Assembly (NCBI GenBank): GCA_020851465.1
Contig: JADZCR010000001.1
Span: 186,001 to 250,000 of the forward strand
Direction of reading: 5' to 3'
DNA from: Phycisphaeraceae bacterium
GTDB lineage: Bacteria; Planctomycetota; Phycisphaerae; Phycisphaerales; Phycisphaeraceae
DNA: 64,000 bases
Shown here: piece by piece, positions 9,226 to 18,313 of the stretch
Numbering within the stretch: position 1 is the stretch's first letter
Layout: every line of letters begins with the position of its first letter
Made by a program: the position numbers and the translations under genes
The notes under the pieces: model-generated
Told to the model about the DNA's origin: nothing
What the model saw: the letters and a program-made list of their open reading frames with translations, nothing else
Database searches by the model: none

Positions 9226-9981
9226 ATGTTGATGCGCGCGATTGTTTTCTGTGCCGCTACGTTTATCGCTTCGTCACTCTCAGCCGCCCCGGCGAGCTCT
9301 CCTGCCGCGACCACCCGGACGCCCGCCACTCAACCCGCAGACGAGCCGCCCGATTTATCACAATACGACCTGCCCACGCTGCGCGCGATAACAGAGCGGT
9401 TATTCGGCACGCTGACCGAAGCGAAGCAACGACTTGCCGCCAATGATGCGGAGATTGCAAAGCTGAAAAAGGAAAACGCTGCGCTGACTCAAAAGCTGGA
9501 CGAACTCGCCGCCGAAGTAAACGGCCAGAAGGAGCTGATTACCGACCTGCGTAACCGCCTTGAAACCGCGGCGACAGAGACGAAGAAATCTGACGAGCCG
9601 ACCCGCACCGTTGCGGCAGCAGAGAACGACGCCGTCGCCCGGCAGATCCGCGACCAGCCGGTTAACTTCGCTGAATTGAATGAAAATCCCGCGTCGCATC
9701 TGGGTAAGGTGTTCAAGCTGCTGGGCTATGCTTCGCCGACGCAGTATTCGAGTCAGGCCATGTTCAATGACCAGGACTCACCCCGTCAGTATCTGGCGCT
9801 GACCAATGCTGCCGGCGATGAAATCTATCTTTCCTATTCCAAAAGCGGCAACGAAAAGCTGACCGCCCTGCTCAACGGTGATCGGTCGCGCGTACCGCTG
9901 CGGCTGGAAGTCATTGCCACCGGCACCAAGCCCGACGCCCTGTTCGAAGGCGCCATTCAGAAGTGGGAAGTGCTCAAGTAG
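9226..9981 (+). CDS. Secreted coiled-coil protein of unknown function
   Basis: 251 residues. A signal peptide covers about 1-21 (hydrophobic IVFCAATFIASSLSAAPA) and a Pro/Thr/Ala-rich linker follows. Residues about 65-125 form a coiled coil (EAKQRLAANDAEIAKLKKEN), and the C-terminal ~100 residues form a compact domain (PASHLGKVFKLLGYA to the end). The layout suggests a periplasmic protein or one tethered by its coiled coil. The family is not recognised. It stands alone, with the minus-strand gene at 10045 convergent to it. Confidence 0.75.
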   Translation: MLMRAIVFCAATFIASSLSAAPASSPAATTRTPATQPADEPPDLSQYDLPTLRAITERLFGTLTEAKQRLAANDAEIAKLKKENAALTQKLDELAAEVNGQKELITDLRNRLETAATETKKSDEPTRTVAAAENDAVARQIRDQPVNFAELNENPASHLGKVFKLLGYASPTQYSSQAMFNDQDSPRQYLALTNAAGDEIYLSYSKSGNEKLTALLNGDRSRVPLRLEVIATGTKPDALFEGAIQKWEVLK

Positions 9982-10044
9982 CCGCCCAGCCAGCGCGACG
10001 ACTACGCGCACGATCCACACGAGATGAACCTCAACGCACGCTGA

Positions 10045-12231
10045 TCAACCGATCGCAGCCTCTCGCTGTGCAGAGGCTACGAAGATCGGACTCGACGGTT
10101 GTGCGCCGGAGCGTACGTTGACCTTCAACTCACCCCACGGCGTAGCCACGGTCAGCACAGACGGCCCGGTACTCAGATCGCCGACAGGTGAAAGTTCGAC
10201 ACCGTGACCCTTGATGGTCGCACCCAGACGCAGGGCGTCGTGATAAAGCGGGTTGAGCATGTTATCCCCCAGTCGGCCTCGCGGAGCCCACCGCTGAACA
10301 TCGACGGACGGTTGCTCCGCCATCTTTCGGAACCCCGCCTCGGCCATCGCTTTGACCGCACCGGCCAGTGCGCCGCAGCGCGGAGCGAGTCGGGCCGCCA
10401 GGGAATACACGCGACCGCTGACCACCACCCACATCTGCTGGCCGACTTCTCCCCACTTGTCGCGTCCGCCGGCACCGTAACTGCTCGGGAAAAGCTCCAC
10501 GTCGTCACGCATCCAGCGTTCGTGCAGCTTGAGTATCAGGCGATACGCTGCGGCCACTCCCTCATCACAGCCTTCTTCAAACTCAGCTTCGGCGATATCG
10601 CTGAGACTGTTCATGCACACGCCGGTCATGTAGATCGAGGAGATGTATCCCGGATGGGGGCCGGCGCCTAGCTGCCCACCGACCATCCCGCGCGTGTCCA
10701 GCACCACGCCGATCATGCGGACAAACTCGCGTGTGCGCTCCCGCGCACGCTCACTCCGCAGATACCGCCGCAGCAAACCCCAGCCGCCGACCTCGAACGC
10801 ATCCCGCCCGATCGTGTTGCGCGGCCAGTTTGAGCGGAACCACATCCAGTACGCATCAGCGGCATTTTCAACGGCGTCGAGAAAGTAAGGATCGCCCGTT
10901 TCGAGATAACCAAACAGCACGTCACGAAACTTCGAGTATGCGCAGGTTTTCCACGGCCAGCCGCCGATCCACTGATGCACGGAAAAATCGGTGTGGTCCA
11001 CCGCGATATCCGCCCAGTAGTGGCAGTAGTCGAGGCCGGCCTGAAAAAAGTCGGGATCGCCGGACTGGTAGTAATGCTGTAACAGACCGATGCCCGCGAA
11101 GCCGTCGTTGCCCAGTCCCGCATTGCCTGCGTCGAACTGATTGCGGCGCATCAGTGAGCGGACGTATTCAGCGGTTACTGACGCGACGCTCTGGAGCTTA
11201 CCCTTGACGGGCAGGTAACCGCCCGACCACGGTTCACCCGCGACTGCGTACCACCACGAGGGCGCACGGTAGCGCGCGATTTTCGGAGCTGCATCGCTGA
11301 GGCTCAAGTCAAACCGCACCGTGCGGGCAAAGCCGGCCGGCCACTCATTTACCGGGGCTGTCTCCACCTGCGGATTAAATGTCCGACTCACCGGGCGCCA
11401 GACAACGTCATCCGCGCCCGCGTCGAGTCGGCTCGGATATTCCGCGCCGGAGAGTTGCATCGCCTCGGCGAGGTTGAGCCTGGCGTTTCCCAGGTCGAAG
11501 TCAGGCCCGTGCGTCGAGAGTATCGCGCTGACGGGCTTGATTCCCTTGCCGGCGAAGCGGATCAGCGGCAGGCCCTGAAAGTCGTAACCCTCGATGTGAA
11601 GTTTGGTGTTGACGAAATGGGCGGCTGCGCGTGCGACGCCGTTGGCGAAGAGCATGAGAAACACATCCGCCCAGAGGTAGGTGTCGCCGTTGTAGATCAC
11701 GCCGCCGACGCGCACCGCCTGTGCCGCAGCGTTGTTCCAGAGGCGATCGACCTGCACGTTCTGCCAGAAATAATTTCGCTCCCGACCGGTCGGATCGGTC
11801 GCGCCACACTGGAGCCGCAGCTCACGCTGGCCGTACTGGAGGACAACCTCAAACTCAACGGTCGTGCAATCCTCAGCAGGCACGCCCCGGAGCGAGGCAA
11901 TGTCGTAAAACTTTGGCGGCTTGAAGTCGAGCTTTTCCCGGACGAGGTGAGTCGAGACCGTCCATGCGGAGGACGCGGGCGCCGTATGCGAGCCGGCGGA
12001 AGAAACCAGCCGCAGCGTGTCGGGCAGACGATGACGGTCAACGATCATCGCCAGCGCACGGCGGGGTGTCCGGTGACGCTCCCACCAGGCGACCGGCTCC
12101 ATCGCTGCGAGCGGATGATCGATCGCAAGAGCGCCCGCTGACTCGCGCGGCAGAGGCAGAGAAATTAATCCGACGGAGGCGTCGGCCGGGCCGGTGCGTT
12201 CGAGTACGAGCTGATCGAGGAGCGACGTCAT
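10045..12231 (-). CDS. Large uncharacterised protein, possibly alpha-toroid glycan-active
   Basis: 728 residues from ATG 12231, with AAGGAG 5 bp upstream. No signal peptide is seen. The N-terminal ~350 residues look beta-rich. The middle is rich in aromatic residues and acidic helical repeats (GLDYCHYWADIAVDH, HQWIGGWPWKTCAYSKF, ENAADAYWMWF), as in alpha/alpha toroids of polysaccharide lyases and unsaturated glucuronyl hydrolases. The C-terminal ~100 residues again look beta-rich. The overall order recalls heparinase-like or lyase families, but no signature is certain. The neighbouring PhyH oxygenase is divergent. A cytosolic role in sugar or polysaccharide breakdown is a guess. Confidence 0.75.
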   Translation of the reverse strand: MTSLLDQLVLERTGPADASVGLISLPLPRESAGALAIDHPLAAMEPVAWWERHRTPRRALAMIVDRHRLPDTLRLVSSAGSHTAPASSAWTVSTHLVREKLDFKPPKFYDIASLRGVPAEDCTTVEFEVVLQYGQRELRLQCGATDPTGRERNYFWQNVQVDRLWNNAAAQAVRVGGVIYNGDTYLWADVFLMLFANGVARAAAHFVNTKLHIEGYDFQGLPLIRFAGKGIKPVSAILSTHGPDFDLGNARLNLAEAMQLSGAEYPSRLDAGADDVVWRPVSRTFNPQVETAPVNEWPAGFARTVRFDLSLSDAAPKIARYRAPSWWYAVAGEPWSGGYLPVKGKLQSVASVTAEYVRSLMRRNQFDAGNAGLGNDGFAGIGLLQHYYQSGDPDFFQAGLDYCHYWADIAVDHTDFSVHQWIGGWPWKTCAYSKFRDVLFGYLETGDPYFLDAVENAADAYWMWFRSNWPRNTIGRDAFEVGGWGLLRRYLRSERARERTREFVRMIGVVLDTRGMVGGQLGAGPHPGYISSIYMTGVCMNSLSDIAEAEFEEGCDEGVAAAYRLILKLHERWMRDDVELFPSSYGAGGRDKWGEVGQQMWVVVSGRVYSLAARLAPRCGALAGAVKAMAEAGFRKMAEQPSVDVQRWAPRGRLGDNMLNPLYHDALRLGATIKGHGVELSPVGDLSTGPSVLTVATPWGELKVNVRSGAQPSSPIFVASAQREAAIG

Positions 12232-12382
12232 GGGAACTCCTTGGTGGGATTTTGAGCGGGCTATGATAGTGAATGGTCATGGAGTTGAAACCCGCAAGAT
12301 GAATATCTCTGCCGGTGATTCTGTGTGATCAGCGGGCGATGGGCGTTTCGATTTTCGTCATCTATCTTTCTCTGGACTCTGC

Positions 12383-13231
12383 ATGTCTGTTCTGACTTCA
12401 ACCGACCATGCTTTTTTTGCCGAGAACGGTTATCTCCACGTTCCGCACGCTGTACCGAAAAAGCAGTGCGCTGCGGTAGTGTCAGCGATATATGAGTTTC
12501 TCGACTTCGACCGGCGCCGCCCCGACACGTGGTATCGCCCCCCGCTCAAGCCGGGCAACGGCGGCATGATCGAGCTTTATCACCACCAGGCGCTCTGGGA
12601 CAACCGCCAGCATCCGCATCTGCACAAAATTTTCGCGGAGTTATTGCACGAGAAAAATCTCCATTGCAGTCTCGACCGCGTCAGCATGAAGCTGCCGGCA
12701 AACTCCCGATACCCCGATTGGGTGGACAAGGGATTTCTGCACATCGACGTACCCCTGCCTGCTGCGAATGACGTGTTACCCGCCAATGCACCGATCAGAC
12801 TTCAGGGCGTGATCTATCTCACCGACACCACGGAAAACCAGGGCGGGTTCCACTGTGTGCCGGGGTTTAACCATCGACTGCGTAGCTGGGCACAGACCCC
12901 GCCATCGGAACGCGCACCCGCGCCGCCCGATTTCTCCGCGATCACGCCGACACCCATTGCGGGCAGCGCGGGTGATCTGATCGTGTGGGATGTTTTTCTG
13001 CCCCACGGCAATGGGCTGAACACCACGACCCGGCCGCGTTTCGCCCAGTACGTCCTGATGTACCCGGCCAAAGATGCCTCGGATCAGGATCGCGCTGACC
13101 GCGTGCACCGCTGGCGTGGAAGTCTGCCGACGTTCTCAGGCGATCCGCGAAAGATCGAGGAAACGTCCGGCAAGACCGCGACGCTGACTCTGCTGGGACG
13201 ACGATTGCTGGGGCTGGATGCCTGGGATTAA
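12383..13231 (+). CDS. Phytanoyl-CoA dioxygenase (PhyH) family oxygenase
   Basis: 282 residues. The Fe(II)/2-oxoglutarate facial triad is visible: H120-x-D122 (FLHIDVP) and distal H208 (FLPHGNG), with Arg 217 or 219 for 2-oxoglutarate. The double-stranded beta-helix core runs about 95-230. PhyH proteins hydroxylate diverse small molecules such as lipids, osmolytes, sugars or phosphonates, so the substrate is not predictable. The gene lies 126 bp before thrS on the same strand but need not share a function with it. Two related proteins occur at 27673 and 28569, though this one is more distant from them than they are from each other. Confidence 0.85.
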   Translation: MSVLTSTDHAFFAENGYLHVPHAVPKKQCAAVVSAIYEFLDFDRRRPDTWYRPPLKPGNGGMIELYHHQALWDNRQHPHLHKIFAELLHEKNLHCSLDRVSMKLPANSRYPDWVDKGFLHIDVPLPAANDVLPANAPIRLQGVIYLTDTTENQGGFHCVPGFNHRLRSWAQTPPSERAPAPPDFSAITPTPIAGSAGDLIVWDVFLPHGNGLNTTTRPRFAQYVLMYPAKDASDQDRADRVHRWRGSLPTFSGDPRKIEETSGKTATLTLLGRRLLGLDAWD

Positions 13232-13357
13232 ATGAGCCTTGGCACTCCGCATCCGACTGCCTCTCCCTAATGCTCGCGCAGGATGCAGGCAGACCAAACG
13301 CTACCCGCTTGCTGCAATCTGACGATAAACTTCTCCGTTTCCTGCAGTGGAGGTTTT

Positions 13358-15433
13358 ATGCGCATCACCCTGCCCGACGGCAGCATCAAGGAATATGACT
13401 CCCAAGCTGGTCCCGTCACCCCTGCGCGCGTAGCCGCGGACATTGGTGCCGGTCTGGCGAAAGCCGCCATCGGCGCGAAGGTCGATGGCCAGCTCTGGGA
13501 TCTCAACCGGCCGATCGACCATGACGCCAGCCTCGCCATCATCACCAAGCCGCGCACCGACAAGGACGGGAAAACCAAGGGCGAACACAGCCCCGACGCG
13601 CTCTACCTGCTGCGCCACTCCACCGCGCACGTGATGGCCGAAGCCATCGAGCGCGTGTACGGCAAAGACAAGGTCAAGCTCGCCTACGGCCCGCCTCTCG
13701 ACAACGGGTTTTACTACGACATCGCGCTCGATACGCCGATCAGCAGCGAGGACTTCCCAAAGATCGAAGCGGAGATGAAAAACATCGTCGCGGAAAACCG
13801 ATTGTTCACTCGCTATGAACTGCCTCCATCCGAGGGTATGAAACGACTTGAGATCGAGGGAAACAAGTACAAGATCGACAACGCGAAGCGTGCGATTGAC
13901 GGCGGCGCGAGATCGCTCTCTTGGTACGCGACCGGAGAGATCAATAAAAACTGGGAAGACCTCTGCATGGGGCCGCACGTGCCTTCCACCGGCGCGATCG
14001 GCGCGTTCAAGGTCACCAGCGTCGCCTCGTCGAACTGGCACGGCGATGTCAACTCCGACCGTTTCCAGCGTGTTTACGGCACGGCGTTTTTTTCGCAGGC
14101 GGACCTCGATGCCTACCTCGCACAGGTCGAGGAGGCCCGGCAGCGCGACCATCGCGTCATCGGACAGAAGCTCGGCCTGTTCACCATCGACGAACAGGTC
14201 GGCCAGGGACTGATCCTGTGGAAGCCCAAAGGCGCGGTCGTGCGCGGCGAGCTGCAGAAGTTCATCAGCGAACATCTGCGCCGCCAGGGTTACAGCCACG
14301 TGTTTACTCCGCACATCGGACGGCTTGATCTTTTCAAGACTTCCGGGCACTTCCCCTATTACCGCGAGAGCCAGTACCCGCCGATGATCGACCACGAGCA
14401 GATGAAATCGCTGGCCGATGAAAAGTGCGGCTGCGCCGAGCTGGCCAGCCGGATGGGCAGCGGCGACATCGACGGCTACCTGCTCAAGCCGATGAACTGC
14501 CCCTTCCACATCAAAATCTACGCCAGCGAAAAACGCTCTTACCGCGACCTGCCGATCCGACTCGCGGAATTCGGCACGGTGTATCGCTGGGAAAAGAGCG
14601 GTGAGATCGGCGGGATGACCCGTGTCCGCGGCTTCACCCAGGACGACGCCCATCTTTTCGTCACCGAGGAACAACTCGACTCGGAACTGCTCGGCTGCCT
14701 CGAGCTGGTCAAGATCATCTTCGGCACGCTCGGACTCCATGAGTACCGCGTGCGTGTCGGCGTGCGCGACCCGGACTCGAAAAAATATGTCGGCAGTGCG
14801 GATCAGTGGGACAAGGCTGAAACCGCCTGTAAACGTGCTGCGCAGACGCTGGGCGTGCCCTTCAGCGCCGAGCCGGGCGAAGCCGCGTTTTACGGACCCA
14901 AGATCGACTTCGTGGTCAAGGATGTCATCGGCCGCGAGTGGCAACTCGGCACGGTGCAGGTGGATTACCAGCTCCCCAACCGCTTCGACCTCTCCTACAC
15001 CGGCGCGGACAACCAGCCGCACCGACCGGTGATGATCCATCGTGCGCCGTTCGGCTCGATGGAACGGTTCGTCGGATTGCTCATCGAGCATTTCGCCGGC
15101 GCGTTTCCGCTCTGGCTTGCGCCGGAACAGATCCGCGTGCTGACGATCTCGGATAAGTTCGCCGCCTATGGCAGAAAAGTTCTCGACGCACTGCTGGCGG
15201 AAGGATTCCGCGCGACGCTCGACCAGAGCGGCGAGCGCGTGCAGGCGAAAATCAAGATCGCCCAGGACGACAAGGTGCCCTACATGCTGATCGTCGGCGG
15301 CAAGGATGAAGCGTCCGGCTCAGTGAGTGTCCGCGATCGGGTCAAGGGCGACGTAGGCGCGGTGAAGCTCGAAGAATTCATTGAGAAGGCAAAGGCGGAA
15401 GCGAATCGTCGCGGCGATGCTGCTGCGACGTGA
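13358..15433 (+). CDS. thrS: Threonyl-tRNA synthetase
   Basis: 691 residues from ATG 13358, chosen because GGAGG lies 4 bp upstream and the TGS domain starts immediately (MRITLPDGSIKEYD). An upstream in-frame ATG at 13283 would add 25 unrelated residues. Domains in order: TGS (1-65), editing domain with HSTAH, catalytic class II core with motif 2 (RVRGFTQDDAH) and motif 3 (APFGSMERFVG), then the anticodon-binding domain. The zinc ligands are the Cys of MNCPFH and the His of QDDAH and MIHRAPFG. It attaches Thr to tRNA-Thr in the cytosol and clears mischarged Ser. The family's usual MNCPGH is MNCPFH here. Confidence 0.97.
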   Translation: MRITLPDGSIKEYDSQAGPVTPARVAADIGAGLAKAAIGAKVDGQLWDLNRPIDHDASLAIITKPRTDKDGKTKGEHSPDALYLLRHSTAHVMAEAIERVYGKDKVKLAYGPPLDNGFYYDIALDTPISSEDFPKIEAEMKNIVAENRLFTRYELPPSEGMKRLEIEGNKYKIDNAKRAIDGGARSLSWYATGEINKNWEDLCMGPHVPSTGAIGAFKVTSVASSNWHGDVNSDRFQRVYGTAFFSQADLDAYLAQVEEARQRDHRVIGQKLGLFTIDEQVGQGLILWKPKGAVVRGELQKFISEHLRRQGYSHVFTPHIGRLDLFKTSGHFPYYRESQYPPMIDHEQMKSLADEKCGCAELASRMGSGDIDGYLLKPMNCPFHIKIYASEKRSYRDLPIRLAEFGTVYRWEKSGEIGGMTRVRGFTQDDAHLFVTEEQLDSELLGCLELVKIIFGTLGLHEYRVRVGVRDPDSKKYVGSADQWDKAETACKRAAQTLGVPFSAEPGEAAFYGPKIDFVVKDVIGREWQLGTVQVDYQLPNRFDLSYTGADNQPHRPVMIHRAPFGSMERFVGLLIEHFAGAFPLWLAPEQIRVLTISDKFAAYGRKVLDALLAEGFRATLDQSGERVQAKIKIAQDDKVPYMLIVGGKDEASGSVSVRDRVKGDVGAVKLEEFIEKAKAEANRRGDAAAT

Positions 15434-15492
15434 TCGACTTTCGTAAGTGCGCCGATTTTCGCAGGTTGAACGCGGGCAAACCATCGAGGCGG

Positions 15493-16395
15493 CTATGGGC
15501 GGAAAGGTTGCGCACGAATACCAAAGTGCGTGGCGTTGGGTATCCATGTCCGCATGATCGCGCCGGGACGCACCTGCCGAGCATCCGCGCCCAGAACCAT
15601 CTCCGTTGACGACCCGCCATCGAGCGGAATCGCTTCGGTTGCACCCAGGCGGTTCATTTCCACCGCAGCGCGGCGCTCGGTCACGTCATCAAAGACAGCC
15701 ATCCAGAGCAGCTTCCCGTGCGGATCAAGACCCAACCAGGTCCGGCTGTCACGACGACTCGTGCCGACGTATGGCGTCACCGCGCCATCGTGGACACCCA
15801 TGACATTGCCGCCGATTCCAAACCGTGCCCGCCGTAAAACCGACTCCCCAGGGGGGCGCGTCGCTTCCATGTGCGGCGTCATGTCATCCTCAAACCAGAG
15901 CAAGAACGAACTGCGATCCACATGATTCACGACGTGTTCGGAGACGACCGTCTCCGCGCTGCGGGCGGGCCGGCCGGGAAGCGGAAAATCACCCGCACGA
16001 TAGAGCGTGCCGTTGACCGCGGCGGCCAGGTCGTGCTCCTTGACGGCTGTGCTCGTGTAACGGAGGCGGTACTCCATTTCCGAAGGTGACGGATAATCCA
16101 GAGGCGTGGTGAAGATTTCGATACCGGGTGTTTTCAGATCGACGCGAATCCAGTGCATCAGGCCGCTGCCCTGTTCGTCGGGCGTCAGGCGTTCACAGGC
16201 GTAGGTCACGCCGTGATAAATCTCGGTGGCCGGCAGCGGGCCACGGGCAGTCCACCAGCGGAAGCTCAGCCAACCGATGACGATCAGCAGGAGCAGGATG
16301 CCGGCGTTCCGCAACCTTACCCACCACCGTGGACGACGCGGCGGCAGCACGGGTGTGACAGGCTCTGATGTCGAGGTGGATTCCGTGCTGCTCAA
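15493..16395 (-). CDS. Phosphodiester glycosidase (NAGPA) domain membrane-anchored protein
   Basis: 300 residues. A Pro-rich cytosolic head is followed by one membrane segment at about 30-47 (AGILLLLIVIGWLSFRWW), so the rest is probably periplasmic. The catalytic-type domain shows VNGTLY, RTWLGLD and IPLDGGSSTEM, which match the NAGPA/DUF2233 fold of proteins related to the mammalian uncovering enzyme. Bacterial relatives act on phosphodiester-linked sugars or cell-wall glycans. The gene is divergent from the SirB1-like gene and convergent with thrS. Confidence 0.82.
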   Translation of the reverse strand: MSSTESTSTSEPVTPVLPPRRPRWWVRLRNAGILLLLIVIGWLSFRWWTARGPLPATEIYHGVTYACERLTPDEQGSGLMHWIRVDLKTPGIEIFTTPLDYPSPSEMEYRLRYTSTAVKEHDLAAAVNGTLYRAGDFPLPGRPARSAETVVSEHVVNHVDRSSFLLWFEDDMTPHMEATRPPGESVLRRARFGIGGNVMGVHDGAVTPYVGTSRRDSRTWLGLDPHGKLLWMAVFDDVTERRAAVEMNRLGATEAIPLDGGSSTEMVLGADARQVRPGAIMRTWIPNATHFGIRAQPFRP

Positions 16396-16672
16396 GTCGA
16401 TCTCCGGGAGTCACGGCAGGCTAACCGGCAGACTGCCGGACGGAAAGACTCGGCAAACCTATGGCCTGCCTGCGCTGTCACGCAAGACCGTCGCCCAGAA
16501 GTGACAAACGGTCGGGATTGGCCGCGATTCAATAACCAAGGGGCTGACGCCTCCGCCTGTCTTTTGTGGAAATTTCCATCGGGTAACGGGCGGAAAAACT
16601 CAAAAAAGGCTGTAGGTTTTTGAGGTTTGTTCCTACAATAAACTAGTCGGTTTGATCCAGCGGGAACCTCTC

Positions 16673-17380
16673 GTGTCGGACGCAGCAAAGCCTATCCATT
16701 GTCGGCCGGCGGCTTTTTCGTTCTTCGCGAATCAGTTGCCGAATCTTGAAACGCCCGGCTCGCTGGAGCGCGGTGCGGTCGCCATCGCCATGCACGCGAT
16801 GCCGGAAATCGATCCTCTCCGAGTCGAGGCGGAAATCAACTCGCTGGCGGAGACGATCCGCTCACGAGTCCGCAGCGGACAGGTGAAGGCAATCCTCGCC
16901 CACGCGCACGAAGTGCTCTTTGAGGAGGAAGGCTTCACCGGATCGACTCCGGAACACTACTACTCGCCCGACAACAGTTACATCCCCATCGTCCTGCGAC
17001 ACAAGCGCGGCCTGCCCATCACGCTTACGCTGATTTACAAAGCGGTGCTGGGGCGGCTCGGTCTGCGCGTTTACGGCATTAATGCGCCGTCGCATTTTCT
17101 GGCTGGTGTGCAGATTGATTCCGACAATGCCGCACCGCTGATGCTCGTCGATCCCTTCTCCGGCGGAAACGTGCTCAGCCGCGACGAGGCTTTTGAGATG
17201 ATCGAGCAGGCCGGCCAGCCTACCGTGACGCGATCCGACTCGCTGCTGCAGCCGGCGACACACCGACAGTGGCTCGGTCGGATGCTCATGAACCTTCAGC
17301 ACATTTTCTACATGCACGACCGGAGACATGATCTGGCGGCTGTTTCGGAATTACAGGGGCTGCTGGGCGCAGGGGCGTAA
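16673..17380 (+). CDS. SirB1-like transglutaminase-related protein
   Basis: 235 residues from GTG 16673, with GGGAA 6 bp upstream; a TTG at 16652 would add seven residues. The family core is YYSPDNSYIPIVLRHKRG, then LPITLTLIYKAV, PSHFLAG and LVDPFSGG. The transglutaminase-type His and Asp are present, but the Cys position lies in GLPITL and has no Cys, as is usual in SirB1 relatives. Catalysis is therefore doubtful and a structural or regulatory role is possible. The gene is followed by lpxI after 65 bp on the same strand. Confidence 0.8.
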   Translation: MSDAAKPIHCRPAAFSFFANQLPNLETPGSLERGAVAIAMHAMPEIDPLRVEAEINSLAETIRSRVRSGQVKAILAHAHEVLFEEEGFTGSTPEHYYSPDNSYIPIVLRHKRGLPITLTLIYKAVLGRLGLRVYGINAPSHFLAGVQIDSDNAAPLMLVDPFSGGNVLSRDEAFEMIEQAGQPTVTRSDSLLQPATHRQWLGRMLMNLQHIFYMHDRRHDLAAVSELQGLLGAGA

Positions 17381-17445
17381 TCGCCGGACGCAGCGCGATC
17401 CGCACCCGTGGCATCGAGGCGGCAAACTTCGATACGATAAAACGC

Positions 17446-18276
17446 ATGTCGTCAGAACCCATCGGACTCATCGCCGGCCAGGGACGCCTGCCCGTGCTGA
17501 CCGCGCAGGGCATCCGTGCGGCGGGGCGACGGGTCGCGTGTGTCGGTCTAACCGATCAGTACGCGCCGGAATTACCCGGACTGTGTGACGACTTCGCTAA
17601 AGCGGGCATCATCCGCATCGGTCGGTGGATCCGCCTGCTGCGACGCTGGGGAGTGCGCGAGGCGGTGATGATCGGCCGGGTAAAAAAAGCCCGCATCTTT
17701 GAACCCATGCGGCTGTTTCGACAGATGCCCGACTGGCGTGCCGCCAAGCTGTGGTATCGTGTCCTGCGTCACGACCGACGAAACGAAGCACTCCTCGGAG
17801 CCGTCGCCTCGGAACTCCTCGCAGGCGGCATCACCTTGGTCGATTCCACCCGTTACATTCCTGACTCACTGGCGACACCGGGCACACTGACCCGCTGCGC
17901 TCCGACCGCTGAACAACTGGCCGATATCGACTTTGCCTGGCCGTTGCTGCTGCAGATGAACAACCTCGATGTCGGTCAGGCTATCGCTGTGCGCGAGCGC
18001 GAGGTCATCGCTGTCGAAGCGATCGAAGGCACCGACGCAATGATCCGTCGGGCCGGCGAACTCTGCCGCATCGGCGGATGGACGCTGCTCAAGGCAGGCA
18101 AGCACACGCAGGACATGCGCTTCGACGTGCCCACCGTGGGTCTGCAAACCATCGAAAACCTCAAACGCTGCAGCGCCAGATGCCTCGTCGTCCAGTCGGG
18201 AAAAGTGATCCTGGCGGACAAACTCGAATTGCTCGCTGCGGCGGACAGGGCGGGTATCGCCGTCGTTGGACGATGA
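17446..18276 (+). CDS. lpxI: UDP-2,3-diacylglucosamine pyrophosphatase LpxI
   Basis: 276 residues. The N-terminal domain (about 1-130) carries GLIAGQGRLPVLTAQGIRAAG and the C-terminal catalytic domain carries QAIAVREREVIAVEAIEGTD and KAGKHTQDMRFDVPTVG. Both are typical of LpxI (DUF1009). The enzyme hydrolyses UDP-2,3-diacylglucosamine to lipid X in lipid A synthesis and replaces LpxH in many non-gammaproteobacterial lineages. It acts in the cytosol at the membrane face. Its presence is good evidence that this organism makes lipid A. The length is normal. No other lpx genes lie nearby. Confidence 0.92.
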   Translation: MSSEPIGLIAGQGRLPVLTAQGIRAAGRRVACVGLTDQYAPELPGLCDDFAKAGIIRIGRWIRLLRRWGVREAVMIGRVKKARIFEPMRLFRQMPDWRAAKLWYRVLRHDRRNEALLGAVASELLAGGITLVDSTRYIPDSLATPGTLTRCAPTAEQLADIDFAWPLLLQMNNLDVGQAIAVREREVIAVEAIEGTDAMIRRAGELCRIGGWTLLKAGKHTQDMRFDVPTVGLQTIENLKRCSARCLVVQSGKVILADKLELLAAADRAGIAVVGR

Positions 18277-18313
18277 CAGCGCTGAGATTTGGCGACATGC
18301 GCCGCGACTTGAA

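Noticed and set aside
13301-15091. Long open frame on the minus strand (596 residues)
   Set aside because: It lies fully antisense to thrS, has no domain, and arises from GC-rich codon bias in the real gene.
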